Source of the DNA: Chloroflexota bacterium
Lineage (GTDB): Bacteria; Chloroflexota; Anaerolineae; Aggregatilineales; J027
Assembly (NCBI GenBank): GCA_016234595.1
Contig: JACRBG010000046.1
Coordinates: 124,001-188,000, forward strand
Length of the DNA stretch: 64,000 nt
Direction of reading: 5' to 3'
The notes beneath the pieces are model-generated. The model worked only from the letters and a program-made list of their open reading frames with translations, did not search any database and was not told the origin of the DNA. Position numbers and translations under genes: made by a program. Of the stretch, positions 1 through 8,541 are shown in pieces. Position 1 is the first letter of the stretch; every line of letters begins with the position of its first letter.

Positions 1-381
1 CCGCGTAATTTCATGAAACACCATCCGGCGAATCGGCACTTCCGGTTTTAGTACTTCGGTCAAATGCCAGCCGATGCTCTCGCCCTCACGGTCTTCGTCG
101 GTAGCAAGGATCAGTTCATCTGCATCTTTGAGGAGAGCTTTTAGTTCTTTAATGACCTTCTTTTTGTCACTCGGCACAACATACAGCGGCTCAAAGTTCT
201 TTTCAATATCCACCCCAATCCGCGACCATGCCTGTTCTTTATAGGCGGCGGGAATCTCTTTGGCCGATGCTGGTAAATCTCGCACATGCCCCATACAGGC
301 TTCCACTTCATAGCCTTTGGGCAAAAAATTACTGATGGTTCTCGCTTTGGTTGGCGACTCGACAATGACCAATCGTCGCAT
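1..381 (-). CDS. topA: DNA topoisomerase I, N-terminal part (cut by window edge)
   Basis: Type IA topoisomerase, which relaxes negatively supercoiled DNA through a transient 5'-phosphotyrosine break. The 127 visible codons read from ATG at 381 without a stop to the window edge. They contain the Toprim start VIVESPTKA (residues 6-14) and the acidic cluster DEDREGE (95-101) that binds Mg2+. The active-site Tyr lies outside the window. The start is supported by a GAGGAAA ribosome site just upstream and by the family's usual N-terminus at the VESPTKA strand. A sigma70-type promoter lies at 450-479. The gene is complete as far as visible, and identity is near certain. Confidence 0.96.
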   Translation of the reverse strand, partial: MRRLVIVESPTKARTISNFLPKGYEVEACMGHVRDLPASAKEIPAAYKEQAWSRIGVDIEKNFEPLYVVPSDKKKVIKELKALLKDADELILATDEDREGESIGWHLTEVLKPEVPIRRMVFHEITR

Positions 382-449
382 TGATTTCCTCAATTATCTA
401 AATTCATACTGCATCAGGGCAGAGCTTAATCTCAATTATCTTCGTGCAC

Positions 450-479
450 AGGGTAGCGAAGATACGCCCCTATTGTCAA
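450..479 (-). promoter_or_regulatory. Probable sigma70 promoter of topA
   Basis: On the minus strand a perfect TTGACA (complement of 474-479) is followed after 18 bp by TACCCT (complement of 450-455). It lies about 70 bp upstream of the topA ATG. The leader also carries two copies of an 11-bp direct repeat, ctcaattatct on the plus strand, at 389-399 and 431-441. Confidence 0.6.
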
Positions 480-800
480 GATGATTTGGTGATTATTAGA
501 CAAATTTTATATGGAGCCAGAAATAGAATTCACAAATTTATACAAAATTGGCATACGGTCAAAATAAAGATACTTTGGGGCTATGCATCGCTTATTTAAG
601 TTCACCATCGCAGTCTTTGCATGGTTATTCTTGCTTGCCATCCATTAGAGCAAGTAACCAGTATCCTACTGGATTGGTTTTCTGTCTAGTCGCACCAAGC
701 GCCTCGCACAACAACTCTATCCGATGGGGACCGCCCAGCCCTTTCCCTCGCTTGCAAATAGGCGTTTTACTATCCTTCAATGTAATCCTTCTAACTCCTA
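480..800. other. Intergenic stretch with no convincing gene
   Basis: This is about 320 bp between the end of the dehydrogenase gene and the topA promoter. On the plus strand a 21-codon ORF at 583-648 begins like a signal peptide (MHRLFKFTIAVFAWLFLLAIH) and then stops. No ribosome site or in-frame continuation supports it. A longer plus-strand ORF from a TTG at 548 runs into the antisense of the dehydrogenase and has no family features. It may be a decayed small secreted-protein gene, but nothing is called. Confidence 0.4.
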
Positions 801-1754
801 TTAGGGTCGCAGCAGCAGTTTCAGTACCCCACCCTGCGCAGCTCGGGCCAACGCCGCCGGGGCATCGCTAAGTGAATATTCCCCATCAATCATACTAAGA
901 ACGTCAATCTGCTTTTGTGATAATAAACGTAGCGCCACATCAAATGGCCCACAGCGGCTCCCCACCACCGCTATTTCGTTCACCACAATTTTGCTCAAAT
1001 TCGCCTGTGGGATACCTTCATAGGTACTTTTCAGAACGACCGTCCCACGAGGCCGCACCAGCGCCAGCACATCCTCAAAGCCTGCTGCGTTTCCAGTACA
1101 ATCTACCACCACCCCTGCCCGCGCATTGGGTACCTCTTCGCGCCACCGAGCCTCGATTCCCCATTTTGCCAGCAATTCAACTTGGCGGTCATGTCGCACA
1201 ATGCCAATAACGGGCATTCCGGCTTGGTGCATAACCTGAGCACACAGCATCCCCAATCGCCCCACCCCTAAGATATAGATAGGTTCGGTTGGGCGTAAAT
1301 GTACCTGTTGCAAAATCTCACAGGCCGCTGCCAAGGGTTCAGCGAAAACGGCTTCAATATCCGTCACATTGTCAGGAATGCGATGCAGATTCCGCACGAC
1401 CAACTTAAATTCGTCGGCAAATGCCCCATCATAATTGCCCGATATACCCAACGTCGAACGATTGCGGCATTGGGTTGGAATTCCCATGCGACACAAATCA
1501 CACTGACCACAGGCAATGTTTATCTCACCTACTACCCGCTGCCCTACCCACTCTTCCGGCCCTTGTACCACCTCGCCCGCAAATTCGTGCCCCAACACAC
1601 CCTCAAAATTCATATAGCCGCGTGTCAGCGCCAAGTCAGTGCTGCATACCCCCGCTACCTTTAATTGAATGAGTGCCTCATCCAATTGCAACGAGGGCGT
1701 CTCGCGCCCAATAACCCGTACCCCTGTCCCATCAAAAACTACTGCCTGCCCCAT
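801..1754 (-). CDS. Zinc-dependent medium-chain alcohol/polyol dehydrogenase
   Basis: Medium-chain dehydrogenase/reductase of 317 residues, a cytoplasmic NAD(P)-dependent oxidoreductase acting on an alcohol or polyol. The catalytic zinc ligands are visible: C37 in GVCSTD and GHE at 55-57. The structural zinc loop has cysteines 82, 85, 88 and 96 (CxxCxxC-x7-C). The cofactor fold follows with GVGRLG at 163-168. An AAGGAAC ribosome site sits 6 nt before the ATG. The protein is 20-30 residues shorter than typical sorbitol or threonine dehydrogenases, so the substrate cannot be named. It ends about 30 bp downstream of the preceding minus-strand membrane protein and could be co-transcribed with it. 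Confidence 0.9.
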   Translation of the reverse strand: MGQAVVFDGTGVRVIGRETPSLQLDEALIQLKVAGVCSTDLALTRGYMNFEGVLGHEFAGEVVQGPEEWVGQRVVGEINIACGQCDLCRMGIPTQCRNRSTLGISGNYDGAFADEFKLVVRNLHRIPDNVTDIEAVFAEPLAAACEILQQVHLRPTEPIYILGVGRLGMLCAQVMHQAGMPVIGIVRHDRQVELLAKWGIEARWREEVPNARAGVVVDCTGNAAGFEDVLALVRPRGTVVLKSTYEGIPQANLSKIVVNEIAVVGSRCGPFDVALRLLSQKQIDVLSMIDGEYSLSDAPAALARAAQGGVLKLLLRP

Positions 1755-1784
1755 CTATAGTTCCTTTTCTTGATCAATATGGCC

Positions 1785-2525
1785 CTATTGCGATTGACGT
1801 GCTTCCGGCGTTAACAAATTTTCAATCTCGCTAAATTCATAAAAACGATCATCCAGTTTTTTAAACTCGTAGTGTTGCAGAACTTCCGGCAATTTCCCAC
1901 CAACCGGGACACACACAAACCCATAGGCCCGCAAGTTGTCGCCAACATCGAACCAGACCACCCCATCATGCAGTAATATATTTACCCGATTATAAGCGCC
2001 TAACTCAACGCCGTTTTGGATGGCATCTGAATAAACCTCTTCTTCCAAAACGCGATCACAGGTCGCCAGCAAATCATTTCTCGAACGGTCAAAAGCCGAA
2101 TCAAGGCGATAATCAATCGTGGTGCGTAGCAGGGGTCGCCAAATCAGCATCAAAATCACAATGATAAGGGGGGTCAAACACGCCACCACAACATTCCGCC
2201 GAGTGGTATATTGAAACCGTCGAGCATTGGTAATCGCAAGTTGAATCGCATTATAACCAACCCATAAAAAGCCGATGAGAGTAATCAAGCACCATGAATC
2301 ATCAAGGGTTTGAAGCATTTGGGCCACACGGCTATCAATCGTGGGGGGTGAAGTCAGTACTACCAACAGGGCACAAGCTTGGAGTGAAACAAAAAAAGCA
2401 AGAATTAACAAATTCAGCCGTGTAATCGGATGAATGTCTTGTGACAGCCATTTGAGCATAGGTAGAAATCGTTCTCCTGCAAGATATTGTGGCAATTCTA
2501 CCACCTCTTGTAAACCATGCAGCAC
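1785..2525 (-). CDS. Hypothetical membrane protein
   Basis: 246 residues from a GTG at 2525. Hydrophobic segments near residues 38-58, 76-98 and 110-130 suggest three transmembrane helices. A soluble C-terminal part of about 110 residues follows, with an acidic, aromatic-rich end (FKKLDDRFYEFSEIEN). No family was recognised. The start is uncertain: there is no strong ribosome site before the GTG, and Met23 is a reasonable alternative. It lies upstream of the dehydrogenase on the same strand and is divergent from the gene at 2579. Confidence 0.6.
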   Translation of the reverse strand: MLHGLQEVVELPQYLAGERFLPMLKWLSQDIHPITRLNLLILAFFVSLQACALLVVLTSPPTIDSRVAQMLQTLDDSWCLITLIGFLWVGYNAIQLAITNARRFQYTTRRNVVVACLTPLIIVILMLIWRPLLRTTIDYRLDSAFDRSRNDLLATCDRVLEEEVYSDAIQNGVELGAYNRVNILLHDGVVWFDVGDNLRAYGFVCVPVGGKLPEVLQHYEFKKLDDRFYEFSEIENLLTPEARQSQ

Positions 2526-2578
2526 CTCGCTACAATGCCAACGTTTACGCTTAGATTTTTTGAAGGAGTCATGTACAG

Positions 2579-3043
2579 TTGGAAAATAAGTCGGTCAAAA
2601 ATTTGAAATCACTGATTGCTGGCAACATTTGGATGGCCGCAATTTTGATAGGGTTAATCGCCATCGTCATCGTCGCCGCAGCCTTCCTCTTTCTACAAAA
2701 CGATGAGGACATCACGAGTGTCTATCTCAACAATGCGGGCCAGTGCCCTGAAGTCAGTTTGAAATTGACCAATCGTGCGACTGGTGATGTGATTACGATC
2801 AAAGCCAAAGCAGGGCAGCGAGCCTCGGCCAATGTCGAACCCAACACCATCTACGACTACGTGCTCGATACCAATTCCGAACCAGACGAAAATGGGATGC
2901 GTTGCTATGATATTGATCAAGGCACGATTTCCAATATTCCCAAAGGCCGCAGCGTTACCGTCAATGTACCATCAGTACAAGCGACACCTGATCTACGTAC
3001 CCCGTCGCCCGAACCAACTGAAGAAACAACCCCTGCCAGCTAA
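2579..3043 (+). CDS. Small single-pass membrane protein with extracytoplasmic domain
   Basis: 154 residues. A short cytoplasmic N-terminus is followed by one strong hydrophobic helix (about residues 17-40), a beta-rich domain of about 90 residues with two cysteines (Q55-C and R-C-Y near 108) that could form a disulfide, and a Pro/Thr/Glu-rich tail. The start chosen is TTG at 2579, about 10 nt after GAAGGAG. An ATG at 2571 is closer but opens only an 11-codon frame. The domain may be an immunoglobulin-like or SpaA-like fold, which is inference only. Function is unknown. Confidence 0.65.
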   Translation: MENKSVKNLKSLIAGNIWMAAILIGLIAIVIVAAAFLFLQNDEDITSVYLNNAGQCPEVSLKLTNRATGDVITIKAKAGQRASANVEPNTIYDYVLDTNSEPDENGMRCYDIDQGTISNIPKGRSVTVNVPSVQATPDLRTPSPEPTEETTPAS

Positions 3044-3068
3044 ATTTGATATTGGCCTGACCTACCTC

Positions 3069-3099
3069 TTGACCTAGAGTGTGCTCAAAGATGTAGACT
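3069..3099 (+). promoter_or_regulatory. MerR-type promoter/operator in front of the AKR remnant
   Basis: TTGACC (3069-3074) and TAGACT (3094-3099) are separated by an unusually long 19-bp spacer holding the dyad GAG-tgtg-CTC. This is the layout of promoters twisted by MerR-family activators. It directly precedes the broken aldo/keto reductase, a gene type often under such regulators. No merR gene is seen nearby. Confidence 0.5.
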
Positions 3100-3446
<347 letters not shown>

Positions 3447-3447
3447 A

Positions 3448-4551
3448 TCACTCACCCTGCCAGACAAACCGAGCATTAAATGACCGTCCGGATATAGGGA
3501 CATACATCCCTGTATTCGGGTCTTTTATAGCCACTTCTAGCGACCACACGATATTGCGTGTTTGACCCGCCACTGGTTGCCAGATGGCTGGAATGGCCGC
3601 ACTGGTTTGACGTGTCGTAATGTAAAACGGTTGACCACTCGTTTCATCGGCCAGCGACACCACATAAACCTCACCCGGATTCAATTCCCCTACTGATAGC
3701 CAGCTAACGACCACTGGCCCGGTGACAGTCGCGCTATCTTGGGGATAAAGGGGGCGCGGCGGCACATACGTTGGCAGTGCGGTCGGCGTTTCTGAGCCGC
3801 TCAATGTGGAGGTGGGAGTCGGTGTTTGGGTTGGGCCGGGTACATTCAAACAATTGAATTGGCTAATCACGGGCGGGATCGGGCAATAGCCCACTGCCGA
3901 TTGGCTAAAATCACACCCACTGCAATCAATGCCATCGGGCAGCGGATTTAATTCACAAATACGTTGATTGGTCGTCCCATTACTTAAGGCAATACTGGTT
4001 AAAGTGTCATCGTCCTTGGGGCAATACTCGTAAATCGCATAAGGGGTCACAAATCGTAGCGCCGTTGGCAATAAGGTCGCCACATACGTCTGCGTAATAT
4101 CCAACCCCGGCTGAGTCGGCGTCAGGGTCGGGCGTGGCACAATAATTTGTGCGCCTACCGACGGTAAATTGGTGCAGCGGCTGTTTAAACCATTCGCATC
4201 AATAATGGCCCGTGCCCCACTCACCACATCTAGCCCAAAGCGTACCGCAATGCTACCACAGGTATCCCCCGCCGCAATCGTTGTAATGTAGGGTGGCGGG
4301 AGGGGTGTAATCGTCGCGGTGGGCTGTGCAGCAGGTGGCAAATCAGTTGGGTATGGCGTGGCCGTCGCCGGAAAAGTTGGGGAAGGCGTCAAAGTGGGGC
4401 CACCCGGTGTATTGGTTGGGGCCATCACAATTTCAACCGTCGGGGGTTGCGACGGTGCAAGCGGGGTGTTGGTGGCTTTGGGTTTGTCATTTTTGCCGCA
4501 CGCCGCCAACACTAATACTGGGAGCAACAGCATCCATAGTTGTTTTCGCAT
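3448..4551 (-). CDS. LysM-type lipoprotein with C-terminal beta domain
   Basis: 367 residues with a lipoprotein signal (hydrophobic stretch then LAAC, lipidated Cys18), so it is predicted to be anchored outside the membrane. A Thr/Pro-rich linker (about 22-85) leads to a LysM-like module (about 88-140, with AAGDTCGSIAVRFG) and a second cysteine-rich LysM-like stretch (about 165-230). After another Pro/Thr linker, a C-terminal domain of about 95 residues ends in RFVWQGE. That last domain also occurs in the upstream neighbour (4590-5990), so the two are paralogues in tandem. The likely role is cell-wall or envelope polysaccharide binding; no enzymatic motif is seen. It ends 1 bp past the AKR remnant on the other strand. 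Confidence 0.85.
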   Translation of the reverse strand: MRKQLWMLLLPVLVLAACGKNDKPKATNTPLAPSQPPTVEIVMAPTNTPGGPTLTPSPTFPATATPYPTDLPPAAQPTATITPLPPPYITTIAAGDTCGSIAVRFGLDVVSGARAIIDANGLNSRCTNLPSVGAQIIVPRPTLTPTQPGLDITQTYVATLLPTALRFVTPYAIYEYCPKDDDTLTSIALSNGTTNQRICELNPLPDGIDCSGCDFSQSAVGYCPIPPVISQFNCLNVPGPTQTPTPTSTLSGSETPTALPTYVPPRPLYPQDSATVTGPVVVSWLSVGELNPGEVYVVSLADETSGQPFYITTRQTSAAIPAIWQPVAGQTRNIVWSLEVAIKDPNTGMYVPISGRSFNARFVWQGE

Positions 4552-4589
4552 AAGGTTCCTTTTGGTAAATCGCCCTTACCGACCCTACC

Positions 4590-5990
4590 CTATCCACCCC
4601 ACGAAAAATGGCGTGGCTCGGTGGGTTGGCGAGTAGAGAGGATTTGATCGCCATCCAGGACAGCGATTTCAATAATCCATTCAAATTTTTGCGCTTTGCT
4701 CCCATGTGGTTTCCAATCTTCGGGCAAAATCAAAAATTGGTCGCGGGTGCGGGCGCGGAAGATGTCTTTAGTATCAAGATTAGTGACTGTGATGAGGTAG
4801 TTTTCATTGATGTCCAATGTACCCGTCGCCGACCAGCGCAACGTCACAAGGCTATCGCCATCAAACGCTGTGCCTTCAATTGGCTGATAGGGCTGCGGCG
4901 CATTAAATGTCGGGGTAATCGTCGGAGTGGGTGTTTCGCTACCGGACGGTGTTGGGGACAGAGTAGCGGTGGGTGGTGGTACGGGCACACGAATTCTCTG
5001 CCCTATCGAGAAAAATACCGAGCAATTTGGCCCACCAAATTTTTCCCCATAGTCACATTGGCGAAATTCAATTTCTGGGTTTAGGTCAGCAATCACTTTG
5101 GCATCGGCATTATAGATGCTGATAATCGTATATAACGTCTCATCCTGCGCGATGATATGCCACGCCAAACCCGGACGCAGCGTTGGTTCGACAAATAACG
5201 TCGCCAAAGAATCGGGCGTCCCAAACTCATTGGCTGGCGCACCGGAATTATCAGCTACCACCATGACAGTCGTATCAGCGTTTCCCCCACCACTTGGCAC
5301 AACTGCACCTGTATCTCCATTGGGGTCGGGCGTTGAGGTCGGCCATGGAATTATTACGGTATCGCCTTGGGCCAGACAGTTTTCACATTCAATTTGGGGG
5401 TTAAGTGTCAAAATCATTTGTACAATTGAAAAATGGCGGTGTCCACATTCCTGCGCCAACCCATAAAGTGTATCACCTGCCCCGGCCACTTTAGTACAAG
5501 GTGTTGGTTCCGGGGTTTCCGATGCCGTTACCGTAATGGTCGGCAAAAGCGGGGGAGCGGGTCGTGTATTAGTCGGAAAGGCGGTCGGGGCGGGAGTTGG
5601 TGAATTTTCGGGTGTCCCCGTATAGGCCGTCCCCGAAACCAATGCTTGTGCTTGAGGCTTTTGGTCTTGTTCATCGTCAGGGATAAACATTACCCCGGCC
5701 ACAATTGCCCCGCCTGTCGCCAATAGGCATAGCAACAGCCCAATGATCGTTGCCATAGGGGTATTTAATATCCCCCGCACCATCAAATCATCTTCACCCT
5801 CATCGGGGCTGTAAAAGCTGCTAGCAGGCTTAATCTTAGCCGCCTTGCCTTCGGGTGGAGATTTTGGTGTTGGGACAGCCTTACGTGAGGAGAGCAGTGT
5901 GCCACAAATCAGGCATTCCGCTACATCATTAGGATTATTCGCCCCACAATTTGGGCAGCGTTGCATATTTCGTGAACTTGAGCTTGCCAT
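4590..5990 (-). CDS. Zinc ribbon - transmembrane - LysM protein
   Basis: 466 residues. It starts with a cytoplasmic zinc ribbon (C12, C15, C26, C29; CPNC then CLIC), a charged linker, one transmembrane helix (about 78-103), a Thr/Pro-rich extracytoplasmic linker, LysM-like modules at about 162-216 and 275-340, and the same C-terminal domain as the next gene (ending RHFSWGG). It therefore joins a cytosolic metal-binding sensor or docking module to wall-binding modules outside. It lies 38 bp upstream of the paralogous lipoprotein and is probably co-transcribed. A -10 TATAAT with a weak -35 lies at 6029-6058. Function is inferred as envelope-associated. Confidence 0.85.
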   Translation of the reverse strand: MASSSSRNMQRCPNCGANNPNDVAECLICGTLLSSRKAVPTPKSPPEGKAAKIKPASSFYSPDEGEDDLMVRGILNTPMATIIGLLLCLLATGGAIVAGVMFIPDDEQDQKPQAQALVSGTAYTGTPENSPTPAPTAFPTNTRPAPPLLPTITVTASETPEPTPCTKVAGAGDTLYGLAQECGHRHFSIVQMILTLNPQIECENCLAQGDTVIIPWPTSTPDPNGDTGAVVPSGGGNADTTVMVVADNSGAPANEFGTPDSLATLFVEPTLRPGLAWHIIAQDETLYTIISIYNADAKVIADLNPEIEFRQCDYGEKFGGPNCSVFFSIGQRIRVPVPPPTATLSPTPSGSETPTPTITPTFNAPQPYQPIEGTAFDGDSLVTLRWSATGTLDINENYLITVTNLDTKDIFRARTRDQFLILPEDWKPHGSKAQKFEWIIEIAVLDGDQILSTRQPTEPRHFSWGG

Positions 5991-6028
5991 GCGTATTCAA
6001 TCAATTTCGAGACTTATTCAAGGCGGGG

Positions 6029-6058
6029 ATTATAACAGTCGGACAAAACGCAATACAA
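6029..6058 (-). promoter_or_regulatory. Possible promoter of the LysM gene pair
   Basis: On the minus strand TATAAT (complement of 6029-6034) is preceded after 18 bp by TTGTAT (complement of 6053-6058), about 40 bp upstream of the start at 5990. Confidence 0.4.
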
Positions 6059-6126
6059 TGGCTGTTCCGCTGTCGTCAGGTGAACATTATACGAACGTGG
6101 GCAAAAAGATGGCTGTCTAATTGTTT

Positions 6127-7077
6127 TTAATAAGGCTTCAGCCAATTATCCAGCCAATCATAGGCCCGATGCCGTGATTGGGGCGTAAACCACCCTTCCC
6201 CTTCGCGCGGGGTATAATGATACAATGTCAGGCGGCTACCGGCCCCCATCCGTGCATAGGCCCGTTCAGCTTTTTCAAATACCTCGGCCACATCCATGCT
6301 GTCGGGATCATCTTTGCTGGCCGAAAGCAAAAACGGACGCGGCGCAATCAATGTCAAAATTCGGTCATAATCCGCCACTTGCAACAAGCGCGGCACAGCA
6401 AACTCAAATTGCACCATATGGCCTAGCTTTAGAGCACGGTGCATACTCCCCACACTGCCATGCGCCACCCCTGCCGCAATCCGGTCATCCATAGCGGCTG
6501 TCCACATTGCCATTTTTGCGCCATAGCCATGCCCCATATACCCTACCCGTTTTTTGTCCACTTCGTCACGGGTCATCAGGTAATCAATGCTGCGTGTCGC
6601 GTCCCAAACCACCTTTTTCAGTAGGGTCTCCCCACGCAACAACCGGACGGCCAATTCGCGGAAGTTGTTTTCATAGGCCGCCAGTGGGTCATTATGGTCA
6701 ACTTCTTTGGGGCAGCGTTCTTCAAAGCCAATCGCATCGGGGGCCAAAATCACATACCCGCGTTTAACCAACTCAAGGCCAATCGCCTCATTTGGATCAC
6801 CCTTGATCCCGACAATTTCACTTTTGCCAATTGCCCATTCGCGGTTATGCCGATGGTGGCAAATCACGGCGGGGAACGGAGGTGTACCTTCTGGAATCAA
6901 AACATAGGCATATGCCCATTGATTCGTGGTAACTTGATAGCGAACTTTTTCCCGCCGATAGCCGTCTAAAATCTCGACTTGTAATGTTTGTGGAATCAGT
7001 GGGGCATCGTCTGGCGGCGCTCCCAAAACCGATTTCAACGACTCGCGGTGGGCATCATACTGTTGACGTAGGTGCAT
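6127..7077 (-). CDS. Alpha/beta-hydrolase, dienelactone-hydrolase-like, with altered nucleophile motif
   Basis: 316 residues with the alpha/beta-hydrolase layout: an oxyanion strand (AVICHHRHN, about 70-78), a nucleophile elbow at 182-186, an acid region with D256-D257, and a candidate catalytic His303 in SRHRAYDWL. The elbow reads GHGYG instead of G-x-S-x-G: the codon at residue 184 is GGC (Gly) where this family has Ser. All else is intact, so it may be a non-catalytic member, may use another nucleophile, or may carry a recent mutation. Substrate is unknown. It lies between an HD-domain gene and the LysM pair on the same strand. Confidence 0.85.
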   Translation of the reverse strand: MHLRQQYDAHRESLKSVLGAPPDDAPLIPQTLQVEILDGYRREKVRYQVTTNQWAYAYVLIPEGTPPFPAVICHHRHNREWAIGKSEIVGIKGDPNEAIGLELVKRGYVILAPDAIGFEERCPKEVDHNDPLAAYENNFRELAVRLLRGETLLKKVVWDATRSIDYLMTRDEVDKKRVGYMGHGYGAKMAMWTAAMDDRIAAGVAHGSVGSMHRALKLGHMVQFEFAVPRLLQVADYDRILTLIAPRPFLLSASKDDPDSMDVAEVFEKAERAYARMGAGSRLTLYHYTPREGEGWFTPQSRHRAYDWLDNWLKPY

Positions 7078-7156
7078 AGCGGCAATCTTTAGCTGGCATC
7101 AATAAAAACACAAGATGAATACTCCCGATTGTACCCATTTCTCATCAGTTGGCGAA

Positions 7157-7741
7157 TTATGATTCAGCAGGCTTGGCTAAACGTCCATCCAGCCCCAAGT
7201 CGCCTGCAATCCCCTGCATCGCTTTTAGAACGGTGGGTACATGCTCCCCCCACAAATCTACACCCAATTCGGCGGCTCCGCGTTCAACATCCTCACGGTT
7301 AACCCCCGCCGCAAATGAGCGATCTTTCCATTTCTTCTTGATTGAACTGACCTCAACCTCGCGAATATCTTTAGAGGGCCGTACTAATGTCGCTGCGGTA
7401 ATCAATCCTGTCAATTCATCTACCGCGTACAAGCTCTTATCCCGTAGGCTCAAACGTGGAATCTTGAGTTCATCGGCATGGCTCAACACCGATTGAATAA
7501 TATCTTCGGCCACCCCACGTTCTCGCAAAATGGGCGCTCCTGCAATCGGGTGTCGTTCCAAATCGGGATGGATTTCCCAGTCAAAATCATGCAGCAACCC
7601 AACCACACCCCACATCTCGGCATCTTCACCATATTTTGCAGCATAGGCCCGCATCGCCGCTTCAACCGACCGCATATGATTGCGCAGGCTCTCCGACTGC
7701 ACAAATTCTGTAACAATACTCCATGCCTGTTCCCGATTCAT
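7157..7741 (-). CDS. HD-domain metal-dependent phosphohydrolase
   Basis: 194 residues. The HD signature is visible: His in LRNH near residue 21, the HD pair in GLLHDFDWE near 51-52, and HPIAG near 64. This is the small single-domain HD form, often annotated hydrolase or HDIG. The family hydrolyses phosphoesters, often nucleotides; the substrate is unknown. A strong CAAGGAG ribosome site precedes the ATG. It follows the ATP-grasp-like gene by 80 bp on the same strand. Confidence 0.88.
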   Translation of the reverse strand: MNREQAWSIVTEFVQSESLRNHMRSVEAAMRAYAAKYGEDAEMWGVVGLLHDFDWEIHPDLERHPIAGAPILRERGVAEDIIQSVLSHADELKIPRLSLRDKSLYAVDELTGLITAATLVRPSKDIREVEVSSIKKKWKDRSFAAGVNREDVERGAAELGVDLWGEHVPTVLKAMQGIAGDLGLDGRLAKPAES

Positions 7742-7821
7742 AAAATCTCCTTGTTATCAGCGTTGAATCACCCACTGCTCCAATTCCAGCGGTAGCAGTT
7801 CTTTTTTCATGCAGGCGTTTT

Positions 7822-8535
7822 TCAAAACAGCCAATACTTGTGTGGGTTATTACCATAAATCCCTGATCCCCATGCTGGATTTGCTTCAATAACAGCCCAT
7901 CCTTTGCCGCGAATTTTCCCAATATCCAAAACAATACCCGGTGGCACCATCACACGCTCATCAGCAAGAATTCGCTCAAAAAAGGCCAAAGCATCGCCTT
8001 GCTCTGGAACATTCGTAACCCAGCCTTCATCCTCACTCTTTAATAATTCGCCGTTGCGTAAATAGGGTGCATAAGTCTGCAAGGCCCTTTCGGCCACAAA
8101 CCCGCGAAATTCAATCTCCCATTCCACCACCTCGGAAACCAGTGTTGGCGTCGCGTCTTCAAAATATTCCGCCGATGGGAGTTCGGCACCTGTCGCATAA
8201 ACTCCCGCATCAAATGTTTTCTCACCAGCAGGTTTAATAAACTGACGTTCTTGTAATGCGCGGGCTTCTCTCAAAGCCATCAACCAAACGTTTCGCAACC
8301 GATACTCAAATGGTAGATTCGGCAACCAATCATAGGGTGTTTCAAACAAAGCCATATCCAGTTGTCGAGCCATCATATCCACCAACAAGCCCTCGCCATA
8401 AAACACCGCATCCTGTGTAACCCATCCATCGGGAACACGATGTCCATGCAATCGTTCAACTGACCAACCCGCATCCAACGCAGCACGCCATAACATTTGG
8501 GAATCAGGTGTATACCGCGATGACAAGAGTAGCAA
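7822..8535 (-). CDS. ATP-grasp-like protein (DUF4343 type)
   Basis: 237 residues. The C-terminal half has ATP-grasp features: a Lys in RQFIKPAGEK, acidic residues in VSEVVEWEIEFRGFV, and an ending E-x-N segment, VIEANPAWGSGIYG, which would bind Mg-ATP. It resembles the DUF4343 group of stand-alone ATP-grasp proteins with unknown ligand. It could ligate or phosphorylate a small molecule or peptide, but this is inference. It sits 6 bp downstream of the nucleotidyltransferase gene and is probably translationally linked to it. Confidence 0.75.
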   Translation of the reverse strand: MLLLSSRYTPDSQMLWRAALDAGWSVERLHGHRVPDGWVTQDAVFYGEGLLVDMMARQLDMALFETPYDWLPNLPFEYRLRNVWLMALREARALQERQFIKPAGEKTFDAGVYATGAELPSAEYFEDATPTLVSEVVEWEIEFRGFVAERALQTYAPYLRNGELLKSEDEGWVTNVPEQGDALAFFERILADERVMVPPGIVLDIGKIRGKGWAVIEANPAWGSGIYGNNPHKYWLF

Positions 8536-8541
8536 GGGCAG

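Noticed and set aside
548-871. 107-codon plus-strand frame from a TTG
   Set aside because: The 3' half is antisense to the dehydrogenase gene; no ribosome site, no family features.
7757-7810. 17-codon minus-strand ORF between the ATP-grasp-like and HD genes
   Set aside because: No ribosome site and too short to judge; mentioned only because it ends just before the HD gene's ribosome site.
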